Assembly (NCBI GenBank): GCA_034670405.1
Contig: JAXDDX010000214.1
Span: forward strand, 310,001-374,000
DNA from: Hoplostethus atlanticus
Taxonomy: Eukaryota; Chordata; Actinopteri; Trachichthyiformes; Trachichthyidae
Reading direction: 5' to 3'
Length of the DNA stretch: 64,000 nucleotides
The translations under genes were made by a program, and so were the position numbers. The notes under the pieces were generated by a model. It searched no databases and had not been told where the DNA came from. It saw only the letters and a list, made by a program, of their open reading frames with translations. Shown piece after piece: positions 12,151 through 23,327 of this stretch (positions within the stretch are counted from its first letter, which is position 1; each line of letters begins with the position of its first letter).

Positions 12151-13769
12151 AACAGTGCCATACAGCTGATGCCACTGCCTCTGTTGCCAGTCCATCCTCC
12201 TCTTCCCCCTGACCCTAATGCTACACTTCCAGTAAAATGAACAAAATGGAGGATTTTTATCACATTTTGTATTCAGAATTTTTGGTTGACAATTTTGGTT
12301 TGCTGTAAAACAGGAACTTGAATGTATCACTTACTAAGTGCATGTCTGATAGGCAAGAAACAGCTGATCACAAGAAACCAAAGCCTGCGGAAAATTCAGC
12401 CATGGCTTCAAACAGGTTTGAACATTCAATCACATCCAAGTCGTGCCAATGTTTCCCCCCCCCCCACAGTGCATGAATGCAGCATAATTATCTGCCTTGG
12501 AGGATGCCCCTGGTTGTTTACATTTGGCATACTTTCAGCAACCATTAATGTAGTAAATATAGTCTCCCATGTCATTTATGATCTCATCACCAAGTTAGTT
12601 TTGTAGTTAACCTCATTTAGGGCTGTGGTGTGAGTTGATGTGTTAGCTCCTGTTTCTGTATTGGCAGCAGTCAGCTTTTGAAAACAAGGTGACATGGGGG
12701 GGACCAGGGATGTAATGGAGGTTAATGGAGGGTTCCTACAGTCTTGAATTCAAAATTCCATGCTTTTTCCAGACCTTCATTCCTTGATTTGATTTGAAGA
12801 TTTTGGTGTTAGGCATGATTTCCGCAGATAGTCTTGCCCCTACTAACTACGCCATATCACTCTATAGATGATTGTTCTTCAAAGTGACAAGTATCAGAAT
12901 ATGAGATGACAGGGGTGTAAAATATGTAGTTTTATGTATTTAAGAACAGTACAAAAATATTTTTCCAGACTGATACCGACCTAAACTCAGTTTACCAACC
13001 TTTTTATTTGCTATAGAGAGTTTACCCACCAGGCTGACTTAAATCTTCATGACCTACATAGTACACACACAGTTAACACATTATGTAACAGCAGCATAAT
13101 TTGGCTAGCTGGGTAGTATCAAACTGATATGTCATAAAGATTGGGACTGTTAAGGAAAAAAAACAATAATTCAATGGGTTCAATATTGGTGGTTGTTTCT
13201 CTTATGATGACTGAAGTCATAGTTTGCCCACCTTTTGAGGTCACATCACTGGGGGGCATTGCAGGCTATCGAGGGTACCAATTTGGTAGCAAGGAGTGTG
13301 TTGAGTTAGAGAAGGAAAAAATGGAAGAAACCTCAAGAGGGGCTTCAGAGAGGGATCCTACCAGGACGGTCAGGCGGTCAATGGGTCCGAGAGTGAGCAA
13401 ACAAAGATTAGAAAATACAACATAAAGTTCACATAATAAACCCGATAAGGGCGGTTGGGTGAGACAGGTCTGTCTACCCACTATTTGATAGAAGCCCTCT
13501 TTTATAGCCAGAGTGGGCAAATCGCCTGGAAACGCTACAAACATTTATTATGTCGCTAATATAATAAATCCTTATGGAAAGCAAAGGTGTCCTGACAAAT
13601 GGTTAAATAATGGTTAAATGTAATCTAAATAGTATTTTCATTGCTGTCCATTTAGTAACCCCAGCAGTGTAAAGCAGACTTGGCAGCAAGTCAAAACTAA
13701 ATAAAAACATCATCCAGAGTGGTAAGAGTGGCAGTGCTCCCATTCTTTTTTTTGCTTTTTGATAATAAG
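12151..13769. other. Intergenic, no gene seen
   Basis: It contains a poly-C run at about 12448-12458 and one half of a dispersed repeat pair (12240-12400, see findings). Open frames at 13141-13544 lie on both strands without motifs. Confidence 0.5.
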
Positions 13770-13802
13770 CATTGTGTAAAATATTTAATATTTTACACAA
13801 TG
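13770..13802. repeat. Perfect 33-bp palindrome
   Basis: Arms CATTGTGTAAAATATT and AATATTTTACACAATG (16 bp each) are separated by a single T. The flanks are very AT-rich. Confidence 0.9.
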
Positions 13803-13931
13803 TTAAATTATTTTAAATTATTATTTTAAATTATTTAAATCTTAAAATTAAATCATACAATTACAATTATCATACATTATTACAAAAAAAATATTTTTAA
13901 TTTGGTGAAATTCAATCTGATATTGCCTGCA

Positions 13932-14942
13932 GCTAACGGAAAAAAACATGACCTCGAAAAGACTGGAGGCAGACCGCCACAGGAGTGCAGTCCTGCTGAG
14001 GAGCTGGCCCCCTCCGACGATAAGGGTGGGCCCATAATGGAGAGGGTCCGGTGGGGGGGTGTTTCCTCTGACCCTGGTGCTGGCAGCTCCAAGCGGTTAC
14101 CTTTCACACAGGGTTTGTGCTTAACCGGGATGCAAGTACATATTTAGTAGAGCCCATCTTCTTTACTCCACACTTTCATTTACAGCTGAGGGGGATACTG
14201 CGATGCTGTTGGAGCCGCTGTCACACCCTGTACATGCAGGGGCCCATACAGAGGTAACCTTTAAAGCAAGCTGTTATGTGCACTAGGATCACCAGCCTTT
14301 GCTGATCAATGAATATACTTCATGCATTCCACTTGCATCTCTTCTCAGGTGGACCTCGATGAGGAGGAAACCTTATCCGTGTGCTCAGAGAGGCCTTCAG
14401 GGGTAAATCCATCATTTTGTAGTTAATGAAGTAAATTAGTAATTGCTTCCCTTGCTCTGCTGTGTATCATAGGAAGATGCAAATCCTGCCATGATACACA
14501 TCCTCCATCCTGAGCCTGTGGCCTCCACCTTGAGGTTCATGAGGCCAGCTAACACGGTAAATTACTAGGTACTAGGTCACATTGACATTTTCATCTTCAT
14601 GTGAACATCATTCAGTTACAAAATACCATCCCAGTGTTTCTGAAAACCCACCTAATTTTAAGTGTCACTGATAATGCATGCCACCCGGTCATTTTAACCA
14701 GTGCCTTATTTTGCCGGGTTGAAACACACTCTATAATGGCGCTTTATAAAAGAACACTTGAACTGGACTGCAAGCTAAACGTGCTACAATTGAAAAACTA
14801 AACTTGGAATACCAAAACAAGGTAGGCCTGTTTGATTATTTGTGGTGCCCTTTTTAAGAATTGTGTCACTGCATACTCATCACCTTTTTGTATTTATTTT
14901 CCTACAGCAACGAGAAAAAAAATAAAATAAAAGGTGTTGAGT
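13932..14942 (+). pseudogene. Degenerate PIF/Harbinger-type Myb-associated transposon gene
   Basis: A series of short exon-like blocks follows good splice sites: 13932-~14129 (contains KKHDLEKTGGRPP and EELAPSDDKGGP), 14185-14252, 14349-14402 (VDLDEEETLSVCSERPSG), 14473-14558, a block ending about 14821 (ALYKRTLELDCKL then LNLEYQNK) and 14908-14942. The KTGG-PP motif, acidic middle and C-terminal coiled coil resemble the second protein of PIF/Harbinger elements and its NAIF1-like relatives. That protein binds DNA and partners the transposase. The 5' Myb/SANT exon is not found. The coiled-coil block changes frame near 14787. No terminal repeats were placed. Call rests on motif memory only. Confidence 0.5.
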
Positions 14943-15981
14943 AAACTGGCTCTTTATCTTTTTTCAAGTGAAGAATTGAGTTGTGATGGCCTCTTATGGC
15001 CCTGCCAGAGTGGTGGTCAAGGGTCATGGGGTCCACATGGAGTGTTGCTTGTGGGCACCACACATAATTCTAATAAACTTTATTTGTACAGCACTGTAAC
15101 AAATGTTACAAAGTGCTTTACAGCATGAAAAAAGCAAAATGCCATAGTGCAAAATATAATTTTTATTTTGAAAAAAACAAAACAAGTCTTCATTCAAAAG
15201 TAATTTAATGCTGCTTTCAGTTGGTAACAAGTACTTAGGAACTGTGGGTTTGGCAATGGACCCCGATTTCTCTAACGTCCTGACCTGCTGATGTCACCAG
15301 CAAGGAAATACCTGTTTTGCAATGGTTTGCAATGTATTCCTTTCAAATAAAATGAACAAAATGAACCATTTTAAACATTTTACATTACATCAAGTCATTT
15401 TGTGATCACAACTCTTGCAGACGGCAGGGAACCATACCAGATTTTTTATTTGTGGTTCACATTGCAATTTGGTTTGGATTGCTATAACACATGAAATGCA
15501 TCACTCACTAAGTGCATGTGTTTTAAGTGTGAGAAAGATGATCAGGAACAACCAACAATTGCATAAAACTTGATCAAACTAACAAGACGTTCCAACAGTT
15601 ATTATTATTTGACTGGTTGAGTCTTACCTGCAGCTGGTCTATGTCAACTGAGAGCAAACCCAGCTGCTAATTTTCCACTCTGGTGATCTAATCACTGCTA
15701 TGAATTTCACATACTTGCCACTAGATGGCAGCAGAAGATCAGAAATGAACAGGGGCTCCCAACCCTTTTCAGGAATAGTTTAACTCTGAAGTGACCGGCC
15801 GGGATCAGATGTTACCCCCTAAAGATTACAGGAGAAAGACTTTACAATAGACTTAACATAACTGGGATCAGCTACAACCGGAAGTTACAACTACTGAAAA
15901 AGCCCCAAGCAATTCAAAAACAAATAAACATGACATTCAATAAGTAAAAAAAAACAACAAACCATTTCTATCCATTGCTTT
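14943..15981. other. Intergenic repeats
   Basis: 15070-15125 (TTTATTTGTACAGCACTGTA followed by an AAAGTGCTTTACAG block) is a common teleost dispersed repeat type. 15345-15580 is the second half of the repeat pair shared with 12240-12400. No gene is seen. Confidence 0.5.
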
Positions 15982-16512
15982 CTAAAAATAAATCACCGCC
16001 TGAGAATCTGTTCTGATTCTTGTAGACTCTGTTGCCTCCATCTGGATCAGGTGTGTATTTAAGTCTAGCACAGTTGGAATTACCATGCTGATAGTGATTA
16101 CCTTATTTCCCTCTGTTGGCTCAGTGGCTCCAGCAAATGGTCTGAGAACAACACATAGTTCATTTAATTGGCCCCATTCTCTTGTTGTGAAGTGCATGGA
16201 GCAGGTGCTCCACAATGTGATCCACTTCAGTAACCGCCTGCAATTGTTTAAATTCTGAATTCCAGCATGGTACATTTACAACAGGAATATCTTTGCCACT
16301 GCCAAACACTTCCTCAAACGTAGCCTTAAAGATTGTGCTGCTGTGCAGTAGAGTTGCCATTTTTTCCAGGGAGCTGATTGGTGAGGAGGCAGGCTTTTTA
16401 TCCGTTTTGATCCGATATCTTGAACATAACCTGCTCTGGAGCAGGTTAGCCGTTCAGCATAAATTGCGAATGGCGAAATACTTCGGTAAAAAGTAAACCA
16501 TTTTCGTGACAC
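15982..16512 (-). pseudogene. Decayed hAT transposase fragment
   Basis: Minus-strand frames contain FKATFEEVFGSGKDIPVVNV, CWNSEFKQLQAV, then REWGQLNELCVVLRPFAGAT and NKVITISMVIPTVLDLN. These match the central RNase H-like region of ZBED-type hAT transposases (the WNST-like step, then LxPFxxATxxxxG and T(I)SxVxPxVLxL). The two halves lie in different frames, with a shift near 16165-16200. Neither the catalytic N-terminal part nor the C-terminal dimerisation block is visible. No terminal repeats were identified. Confidence 0.75.
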
Positions 16513-17693
16513 CGAAATGTATTAACCTGAAGTTACCCCGCTAACCCCATAATCCAGTTTCGTAGTATAGGCCCCTGGTTTCCCTTTCAAAGTGTTCAAA
16601 GTGGAGTGCAGGCAGAGAGTCTCCAGGCAAAGCAAGTTTCACTACCGCCTACTTCCATCTTGGCCTAAATCCCGTCAGGCAGACTAGACTGCTTCATTTG
16701 TATGGAGGGAGTGTGTCACCTTTGGTATAATATCTTTTTTTCTTACTTGATTTAGCCAGTGCTTAACGTCTTAGTAAGCTAGGCTACTAATAGATATGTC
16801 TTTTAATTAGTAACAAAACAACTATTTAGCAGGTGCACCTGTTTGACGCATGCATAGTTTGTGATGTCAGTAATCAATATTAATAACGGTTTCCTTCACG
16901 GATTGAATGTTAACGCTGTAAACTAGTGATTTACCAGCTTAAGACACATTTGTATCAACCTTCACAACAAACCCACGATGTTTAAACAGGAAATATTTCG
17001 ACAAACTGTTCTGTCAGTGAACTGTGTCAAGCTGCCAGGGTCAGGCAGAATAAGACTGGAAATGAAGCGATTCTGCCTTCAAATAAAAGCACAAAATGTG
17101 TCACGTTGGAGTGAATATAGTGTCGTCTTTATTTCCAAAAAAGTAAAATCAAATAGCATCAAATACTGAGCCGAATCATTGTATTTACCAACATTCCTCC
17201 TTAAATACAGTCCTTACATTCACTTTGGTACTTTTGTATTACTTACGAAACGTATGTTGACGTATGTTTGTCAATATAGGTTTTATTTTGAAAATAATAA
17301 AATAAACGGAAAATAAACGGAAAGTTTATTGCAGCTCGCTCAACGCCACCTAGGGGTGAAATTGCGATACAACATGACATTTGACATCAAAACGTTTTGT
17401 TTTTCATAAAACAACAATGATCATTTACAGTATAAGTGTGTTCTGGCATATATAATAACAACAACAAAGTCTATATGAATCACATTTTCATAACTTTCTT
17501 AATAAAAAAGGACTTTAACATCCCTAGGGATGATAGGGGGGGTTGATTGTTGGTCAATACCACAATCTCCCCAAGACACTCCCAATCCCCCCAAACAAAT
17601 GAAGTACATTTTGCTCAGCTAAAAAAAAACAAAATCACAGAATCATACAGTAAATATTGGCACATGTGTTGTAACGTGGAGAGGCGATGGGCC
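16513..17693. other. Intergenic, no gene seen
   Basis: AT-rich, with short unsupported open frames. It includes the 3' flank of the gene that ends at 17694. Confidence 0.5.
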
Positions 17694-17794
17694 TCAGTCG
17701 TCCACATCCTGCTTGGAGATGCAGCAGCAGCAGCATCTGAACAGTCTGTGGAGGAAACCAGCAATGGCACTTTTCTTGGGCTTGTTCTTCTGGG
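17694..17794 (-). CDS. Last exon of the 434-aa gene (polybasic and Cys5 tail)
   Basis: The acceptor GTTTCCAG is followed by codons for QKNKPKKSA, FLHRLF, RCCCCC and ISKQDVDD, then TGA. The exon joins the previous one through split codon G|CC. Adjacent cysteines next to basic and hydrophobic residues are typical substrates of DHHC palmitoyltransferases; this is inferred from pattern only. Confidence 0.8.
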
Positions 17795-19484
17795 CTGGAA
17801 ACCAAACAGAGGAAATCCATATCATCATCATGTAAATGTCCCGTATGAAACAACAGGCTTCTAAATTGTTGACGAGACACTGTGCAGCAGATAGATAACT
17901 TACCAGACCGGAGCTCAGCTGCTGGTCTCCCCACCTGGTCAGGGGAGTCACAGGATTCTTCATAACATTGATTAACATATTCCTCAACTGTGTCCTTACA
18001 ACAGAGTGTGTCCCTCAGTGTGAGGATCTGCTGGACTACATGGTGAGTGATGGCTCTGGTCATCTTGTGGACCCTGTGAGAAAGGGCCATCTTCAAATTG
18101 AGCTTGGTGCCAAATAGACTGTGGAGGCTGTTGTGGATCTGGGTCACCATGTTGGGGAACTCCAGTGGATCCAGGTGCCAGTTGACCTTCTCCACCTTCT
18201 TGGACACCTTCACATTGTATTGAGAGAACATGTTCTCCACCTCAGCAATAATGGGCCAGTTGTCTAGCTCAATAGGAGACTCAGTGTTTCCATCAGTGTT
18301 TCCATCGTGTATGTAGATAACCGTCAGACCAATTATCTTCCTGATGGTTTCAAGGTGCAGCACGAGTTCCTGGTGGTTTTTTGGTGGCACTGTGATATTC
18401 TGGGCTTTTGCCTTGCTCTCTGACAGCCAGCTCAAGATGGCTTGGGGCAGGATGGAGTCTTGAGGGTTCTCAAACAGCTTCTGGACCTGGGCGGTCACTG
18501 CTTCAGTGATGCTCCTGATCAGTCTGGGGCTCCAGGAGTCCAGAGCGCTGTTAAGCTCCTCAATGCTGCCGAGTTTAGCAATCCTGCACCGGACAGAGCA
18601 GACCATGAGGATCCCGGTGGCTCTGGAGTAGTGGACTTGGGTGTCCGGGCTCTTCAGAGCAGAAGGCAGCCTTCTCAACACCTCCAGCACCATGGTGACA
18701 GCCAGGTCACTCAGGGCCATAAAGGCTCTGTCATGGGTGAGAGTTTGAGCCGCCTGCATCAGGCTCAGCAGCAGCCTTGGCACCAGGTCCACCAGCACAT
18801 CAGTTGAACAGCACAACTTAGAGCATGGATGGAAGGTCACCGTGCGGGAAATGGTCCTCATTCCTTGGACGACCTCGGCTTTTACTTTGTCAGTACTGGA
18901 ATTAGACACAAACAAACCGCTATAGAGGGACAGTGGTATTTATGATACATATTATGTATAGTATGAGACTTACAGATAGGAGAGGTCTCCTGAAGCCATG
19001 TCCTGATTGGGACTGAGGTTCAACTCTGTAGCAGCCTGGAGCTCCATGGTTCGCATCACAAGGTTGGTGTTGACCCACAACGCCTTCAAACAGAACACAG
19101 CAGGTCACACCGGAGTAGCAGTAAAAGTATACCAACATGTACTAGAACCTGTCCTCGCATCACCGCTTTGGACAATCAGAAACTGTTTCATCAGTATCTT
19201 CTGCAGAGGGAAGCAGTAAAACACAGACGGTCACACCAAAGGCAGATTTTTAATGAAGGAAATAAGGTTTTGATGAAACGTGGTGTCATTTTACCTGGTG
19301 ATGGAAACAGTGCTCATCCCAGCAGAGCTCTACAGCGCTCAGGTATTCAGGGCTCTGAATGTACACCTGAGAGAGGAAAGTGATGAAAATGCAACTTCAG
19401 GAGGTTTCAGACATAATTCAGAGAAAATGAACAAAATAATGGTCTGAATCTCACCTGGGCAGATGTAGAAGCAGGTTCAGTCAT
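17694..19484 (-). CDS. Uncharacterised 434-aa protein with basic, five-cysteine C-terminal tail
   Basis: Not recognised. A five-exon minus-strand model fits: 19484-19455 (ATG, MTEPASTSAQ), 19366-19295 (VYIQSPEYLSAVELCWDEHC), 19083-18974, 18895-17904 and 17794-17694 (stop TGA). Lengths 30+72+110+992+101 = 1305 nt, exactly 435 codons with no internal stop. Donors are GTGAGA, GTAAAA, GTAAGT and GTAAGT. The protein is mostly helical-looking with leucine-rich amphipathic stretches (LVPRLLLSLMQAAQTL). There is no signal peptide, transmembrane span or catalytic motif. The end (PKKSA...FLHRLFRCCCCCISK) combines basic residues and CCCCC, a pattern typical of palmitoylated membrane-anchored tails; that role is inference. 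It could be a teleost-specific family. The intact frame over five exons argues against a pseudogene. Confidence 0.8.
17904..18895 (-). CDS. Main exon (exon 4) of the uncharacterised 434-aa gene
   Basis: A 992-nt exon, open throughout, from acceptor TTCCAG to donor GTAAGT. It encodes about 330 residues including TVTFHPCSKLCCSTDVLVDL, SWSPRLIRSITEAVTAQVQK and DNWPIIAEVENMFSQYN. The high share of Leu, Ile and Val in heptad-like spacing suggests a helical fold. No known domain is recognised. Confidence 0.85.
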
Positions 19485-19559
19485 GTTGTAATACAATTGT
19501 ATAACAACAAACAAACAACAATATTGAATACAAGTATACAATAGGTAGGTATAACAATA

Positions 19560-19645
19560 GGTATAACAGTAGTCGCAAGTACAGTATAACAGTAGTCGCA
19601 AGTATAACAAAAGTCGCAGGTAAAACAGTAGTCACTCAGTAAGAA
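19560..19645. repeat. Short tandem repeat with GTCGCAAGTA-type units
   Basis: Four diverged copies of a ~17-22 bp unit (AACAGTAGTCGCAAGTA and variants) lie 75-160 bp upstream of the start codon of the 434-aa gene. Confidence 0.8.
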
Positions 19646-19935
19646 AACGCAGGCACATAGGTGGCGATTTGGTACAGACTGATGTTTCCAGGAGGGTCCA
19701 GGCATTCCATAACCTGAACGTTCTATTGCTGTATTGTTGTGTCTTCACCTGTTGTCTGGACATCTGGGCTTTTCATGGAAATTTGCAATACAATGATAAT
19801 ACATTTTATTCTGCATTAGGTGTATCCTGACAAATTAATAACTCATTCCATTTGTTTGATCCCTATGGCTGGAACCATTAGGTCATTTGTTCAGTTTGTC
19901 TTGGTTGTAAAGGTGGTAACTTTCTAATGGTGGAC

Positions 19936-19978
<43 letters not shown>

Positions 19979-20238
19979 CGTGCGTGTTCGCGCAAGTGTG
20001 TATGTGTGTGTGCGTGTGTGTGTGTGTGGACTTAATGGGATGCGTTACAGACAAACTGGTAGTAGAGGGTCCTAATAAAACCTGAAAAATGCCAAAAGAA
20101 AGTTCATGTATCATACATATGAGAATGGTGGTCTATAAGAGTAGTAAAACTCCTACAAGGTTTTGAGGGGCAGTTTTTCCTCTCCCCTCAACATGAATCT
20201 CAATTATTGAATAATGTTTATTCAAATATCGTAACATA
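19646..20238. other. Intergenic with (TG)n microsatellite
   Basis: The only structure recognised is a compound (TG)n tract at about 19938-20028 interrupted by CGCGCACGTGCGTG. Confidence 0.7.
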
Positions 20239-21170
20239 CGGTGGCCCTGAGAGCTCAACGCACTACAACTTAAGAAAACACATGCAACTAGACAAAACAC
20301 AAGCAAATTAACAAAACATCTTCACCAATTTGACAACACAGACAACACATTAGAGACAACACAACACATTGAGACAATTTGAAAGTTCCTGTTGAAGTTC
20401 CTTTTGAAAGGAACAGTGAGCGCGTCAAGGGACTCCGGCACGAATATGTCCAGGTAAGATGTCTATCCAATACAGCTATTACTGTAATATAGTGAGTTTT
20501 ACAGTAAACTCTCATAAACTTTGGGTACAGTAGGACAGTATGTATACAGTAAAGCATTTACATGTACTCTGTTTGATTTTTTCCAGAGAGTGATGGAGTT
20601 GGAGGCTAGTCAGACCCCACATGTCATGATCTATGTTGATGAGGCCGGCTTCAACTTAGGGAAAAGGCGCAGACGCAGGCGAAACATAATTGGCAAAAGG
20701 GCCACAGTCGACATGCCAGAGGAGCGAACATCACCATGTGTGCAGCAATATCGGAGAATGGCTTGGTGCTGCACACTTGTAGGATTGGCCCATATAACAC
20801 CGAGCGCCTTCTCCTGTTTCTAGAGGAGTTGTACAGAAGGCTTGTGCCGGAGGGGGAAAGGGGGCAGGTGAGAGACAACCTGGCAAACTTTGTGATTACA
20901 TGGGACAATGTGGCCTTCCACCATTCCCGTGCAATCACAAACTGGTTTGCTGCCCATCCGAGGATGGTGTCCCTTTTCCTCCCCCCCTACTCGCCTTTCC
21001 TGAATCCTATAGAGGAATTCTTTTCATGTTGGAGGTGGAAAGTCTTCGACCATCGTCCGCATGACCAAATGTTGCTCCTTGACGCTATGGATGCTGGGTG
21101 CCGTGACATCACCTCTGAACACTGCCATGGGTGGATAAGACATGCCAAAAGATTTTTCCAAGATGTATAG
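20239..21170 (+). pseudogene. IS630-like (Tc1/mariner superfamily) transposase with intron, frameshifted
   Basis: Exon at about 20400-20453 (NSERVKGLRHEYVQ), intron 20454-20586 (GTAAGA...TTCCAG), then an exon to stop 21168-21170. The DDE_3 catalytic landmarks are visible: IYVDEAGFNL (first Asp), FVITWDNVAFHHS (second Asp) and PPYSPFLNPIEEFFS (Glu). The C-terminus is RHAKRFFQDV. The frame changes between 20715 and 20735, where a few bases have been lost near the conserved ANITMCAAIS motif. The N-terminal helix-turn-helix half is missing. Upstream GGCCCTGAGAGCTCAACGCA at about 20242 looks like the terminal sequence of this fish family, but no inverted partner was found downstream. Non-functional as it stands. 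Confidence 0.85.
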
Positions 21171-22346
21171 CATGAGAGAATATAAGGTGCAATGTAGACG
21201 AAAATATGTGGCCAAACGCACAAGACCGAGTCGATTAGTGAAAGAAATGACTGTATTCTGACTGTGTATTTTCTTTTACAGTACTGTGTTCATCTGCATT
21301 ATTGCAGATATTTTGTTAGTTTTATCACTTTTGCAGTCATCTGTTATTTCTTTGCTAATAAAGCCTTTACTGCAGCATTTCTATGACTTTCTATTTTCCT
21401 TTTGCACAATGTACATTTTCTAAAGTAAAGATGAGTCATTCTGTTTTGGTATGAAATGTTTTTTACTGTAAAAAGGAAAAATAAAATTCAAATCTAACTT
21501 CAAAAGAAAGTACTGAGCCAAAAAATAATTATTTACTATCAATATACTACAGTTTAAAGGTAGGACTGGCACATGTAAAATAATGTATCTTCTGTAATAC
21601 CATCTGCAGTTAGTATTTTGTAAGTCATTGTGCTATGATTGACTAAATGTCCTTGCTGGAAGAAAACTAGTGCTAGTGTGTTTTGATAGAATTATTTGAT
21701 TTTGAAGCATGTTTGCAGTGTTTTGCAGTGAATTATACATACATTCTTATAACACGCTTAGCATGTAACATAGACACCTATCCAAGAAGCCACACAGTCT
21801 GAAGTCAGCGGGGATTTTATACTCTGACAAGGATGATAGACATTCACACAGACATCTTGTCCAGTCAGCGCCACCCAGGGTTGCCAGGTCTTTGTGACAA
21901 GACCGACCCAATGGTCAATTAAAACCAGACCAGAACTCAAATTAAGCAAAATGTAATGTAAACACGGCCAGGTCTGGCGGTCCTGGCCACACTGACGTCA
22001 CTGTGCCTTTGTGGCGCACAGAAGCGAATGTCATGATGTCACCTGTTGGAGTGGCATACAAGCACACGAATCAAGCTCTGACCTGCATTTGGACTGAAAC
22101 TTTCAGCGAGATAACAGAGACAAGGAGGTCTTAACTCAGGTAAGGAACCAGACAGATAGATAGATCAATACAATGAGGACAAATTATTTATTTTCTCTGT
22201 GTATGTAGATAAAGTTTATTGTTGTGAAAATGTAACTTTCAGAAAGGATTAAACATTATTGCCACAGTGCAGAAGCTGTACTTAGGACTCAAACTGATGT
22301 GGTAGCCTTGGTCTAAACTGGTGTTTTCCTCCAACCTCAGAACAAG
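21171..22346. other. Intergenic, no gene seen
   Basis: It includes the 3' flank of the transposase pseudogene. A short GATAGATAGATAG run lies at about 22153-22165, just upstream of the semaphorin-like first exon. Confidence 0.5.
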
Positions 22347-23327
22347 ATGAGACCATCCGTGGTCCACATTGTTTTACTCTGGCTTGTAAGTGAAGGCAAC
22401 ACCTTCACAAGCAGCAAGGCCCGGAGGAGCGTCACCTTCCAGGGTAAGACATCTTCTCAGGATCCTCAACAGGTTGGAGGGTGCAGGGTCAAAGGTGAAA
22501 CGAGACTGTACATCTCACTCTATATATAGACAGTACATATCGAATTGGGTCATTGCAGAAGCAAATAATAGGATACAGCAAATGAAAAAATAGGATAGGA
22601 TTGGGAATAGAGAAAATGGAACATATAAAACACAACCAGCAATTTCAACAGTATAATATGTCGAAACCAGAGGAGGCTGGTCCATAGAGGCAGAGGAGGT
22701 TGCTCCTCCTCTATTTTTGAGAGGCAAGAGGGAGATCAAAATATAAAAAAGAGTAATTGGTTGAAATAAACCATAATCAGTATCATTTATAAAATATTTC
22801 TTCTCTCTTCTTTGGAAAAATTCCATTATTGAAATTCTGATTAAAATGCTTCAACAGCGACACCTGCAGGGCAGGCAAGAGGGGAAAGGGCAGTCTGTGT
22901 GAAGTGGTGGTGGGTGTGGGGGGCAGAGGAGGACGGGATCTCTTAGATAATCTGTTATTGGTCAAAACACGTAAAATGATGCGCCAAGGGAGGACGTCCC
23001 CCTAACCAATCAACAACCAGAATACAATATTGACATTGCGTTGGTCCAATGATAATTTCCAAATTTCATCCAATTCTCTACCACTGTATTGTACGTGAGT
23101 GTGACGAACTGGCGGTAAAGCGATAGATAGATTATACAGTAGCATATTAGAAAATAAATTATAACAAACTACTTTTAAACACAAAACTAAAAAATTACAT
23201 TTTATTTAGGCCTTTTCAACCAGGGGAGGCTGGTCCAAATTTCCTTTTTTCAGATTTACGTTTCTCTTTCAACGCAACAGTTAGCTTGTTGCAGCAGCCC
23301 TGAAGGACTGTTAAGCTAACGGCGAGA

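Noticed and set aside
16978-17169. 63-codon plus-strand frame
   Set aside because: Too short, AT-rich, no family resemblance.
18442-18807. 121-codon plus-strand frame opposite the orphan gene
   Set aside because: Antisense shadow of a real exon; no motif.
18920-19138. 72-codon frame over exon 3 of the orphan gene
   Set aside because: It is a shifted reading of 19083-18974; the other frame joins both neighbours in phase.
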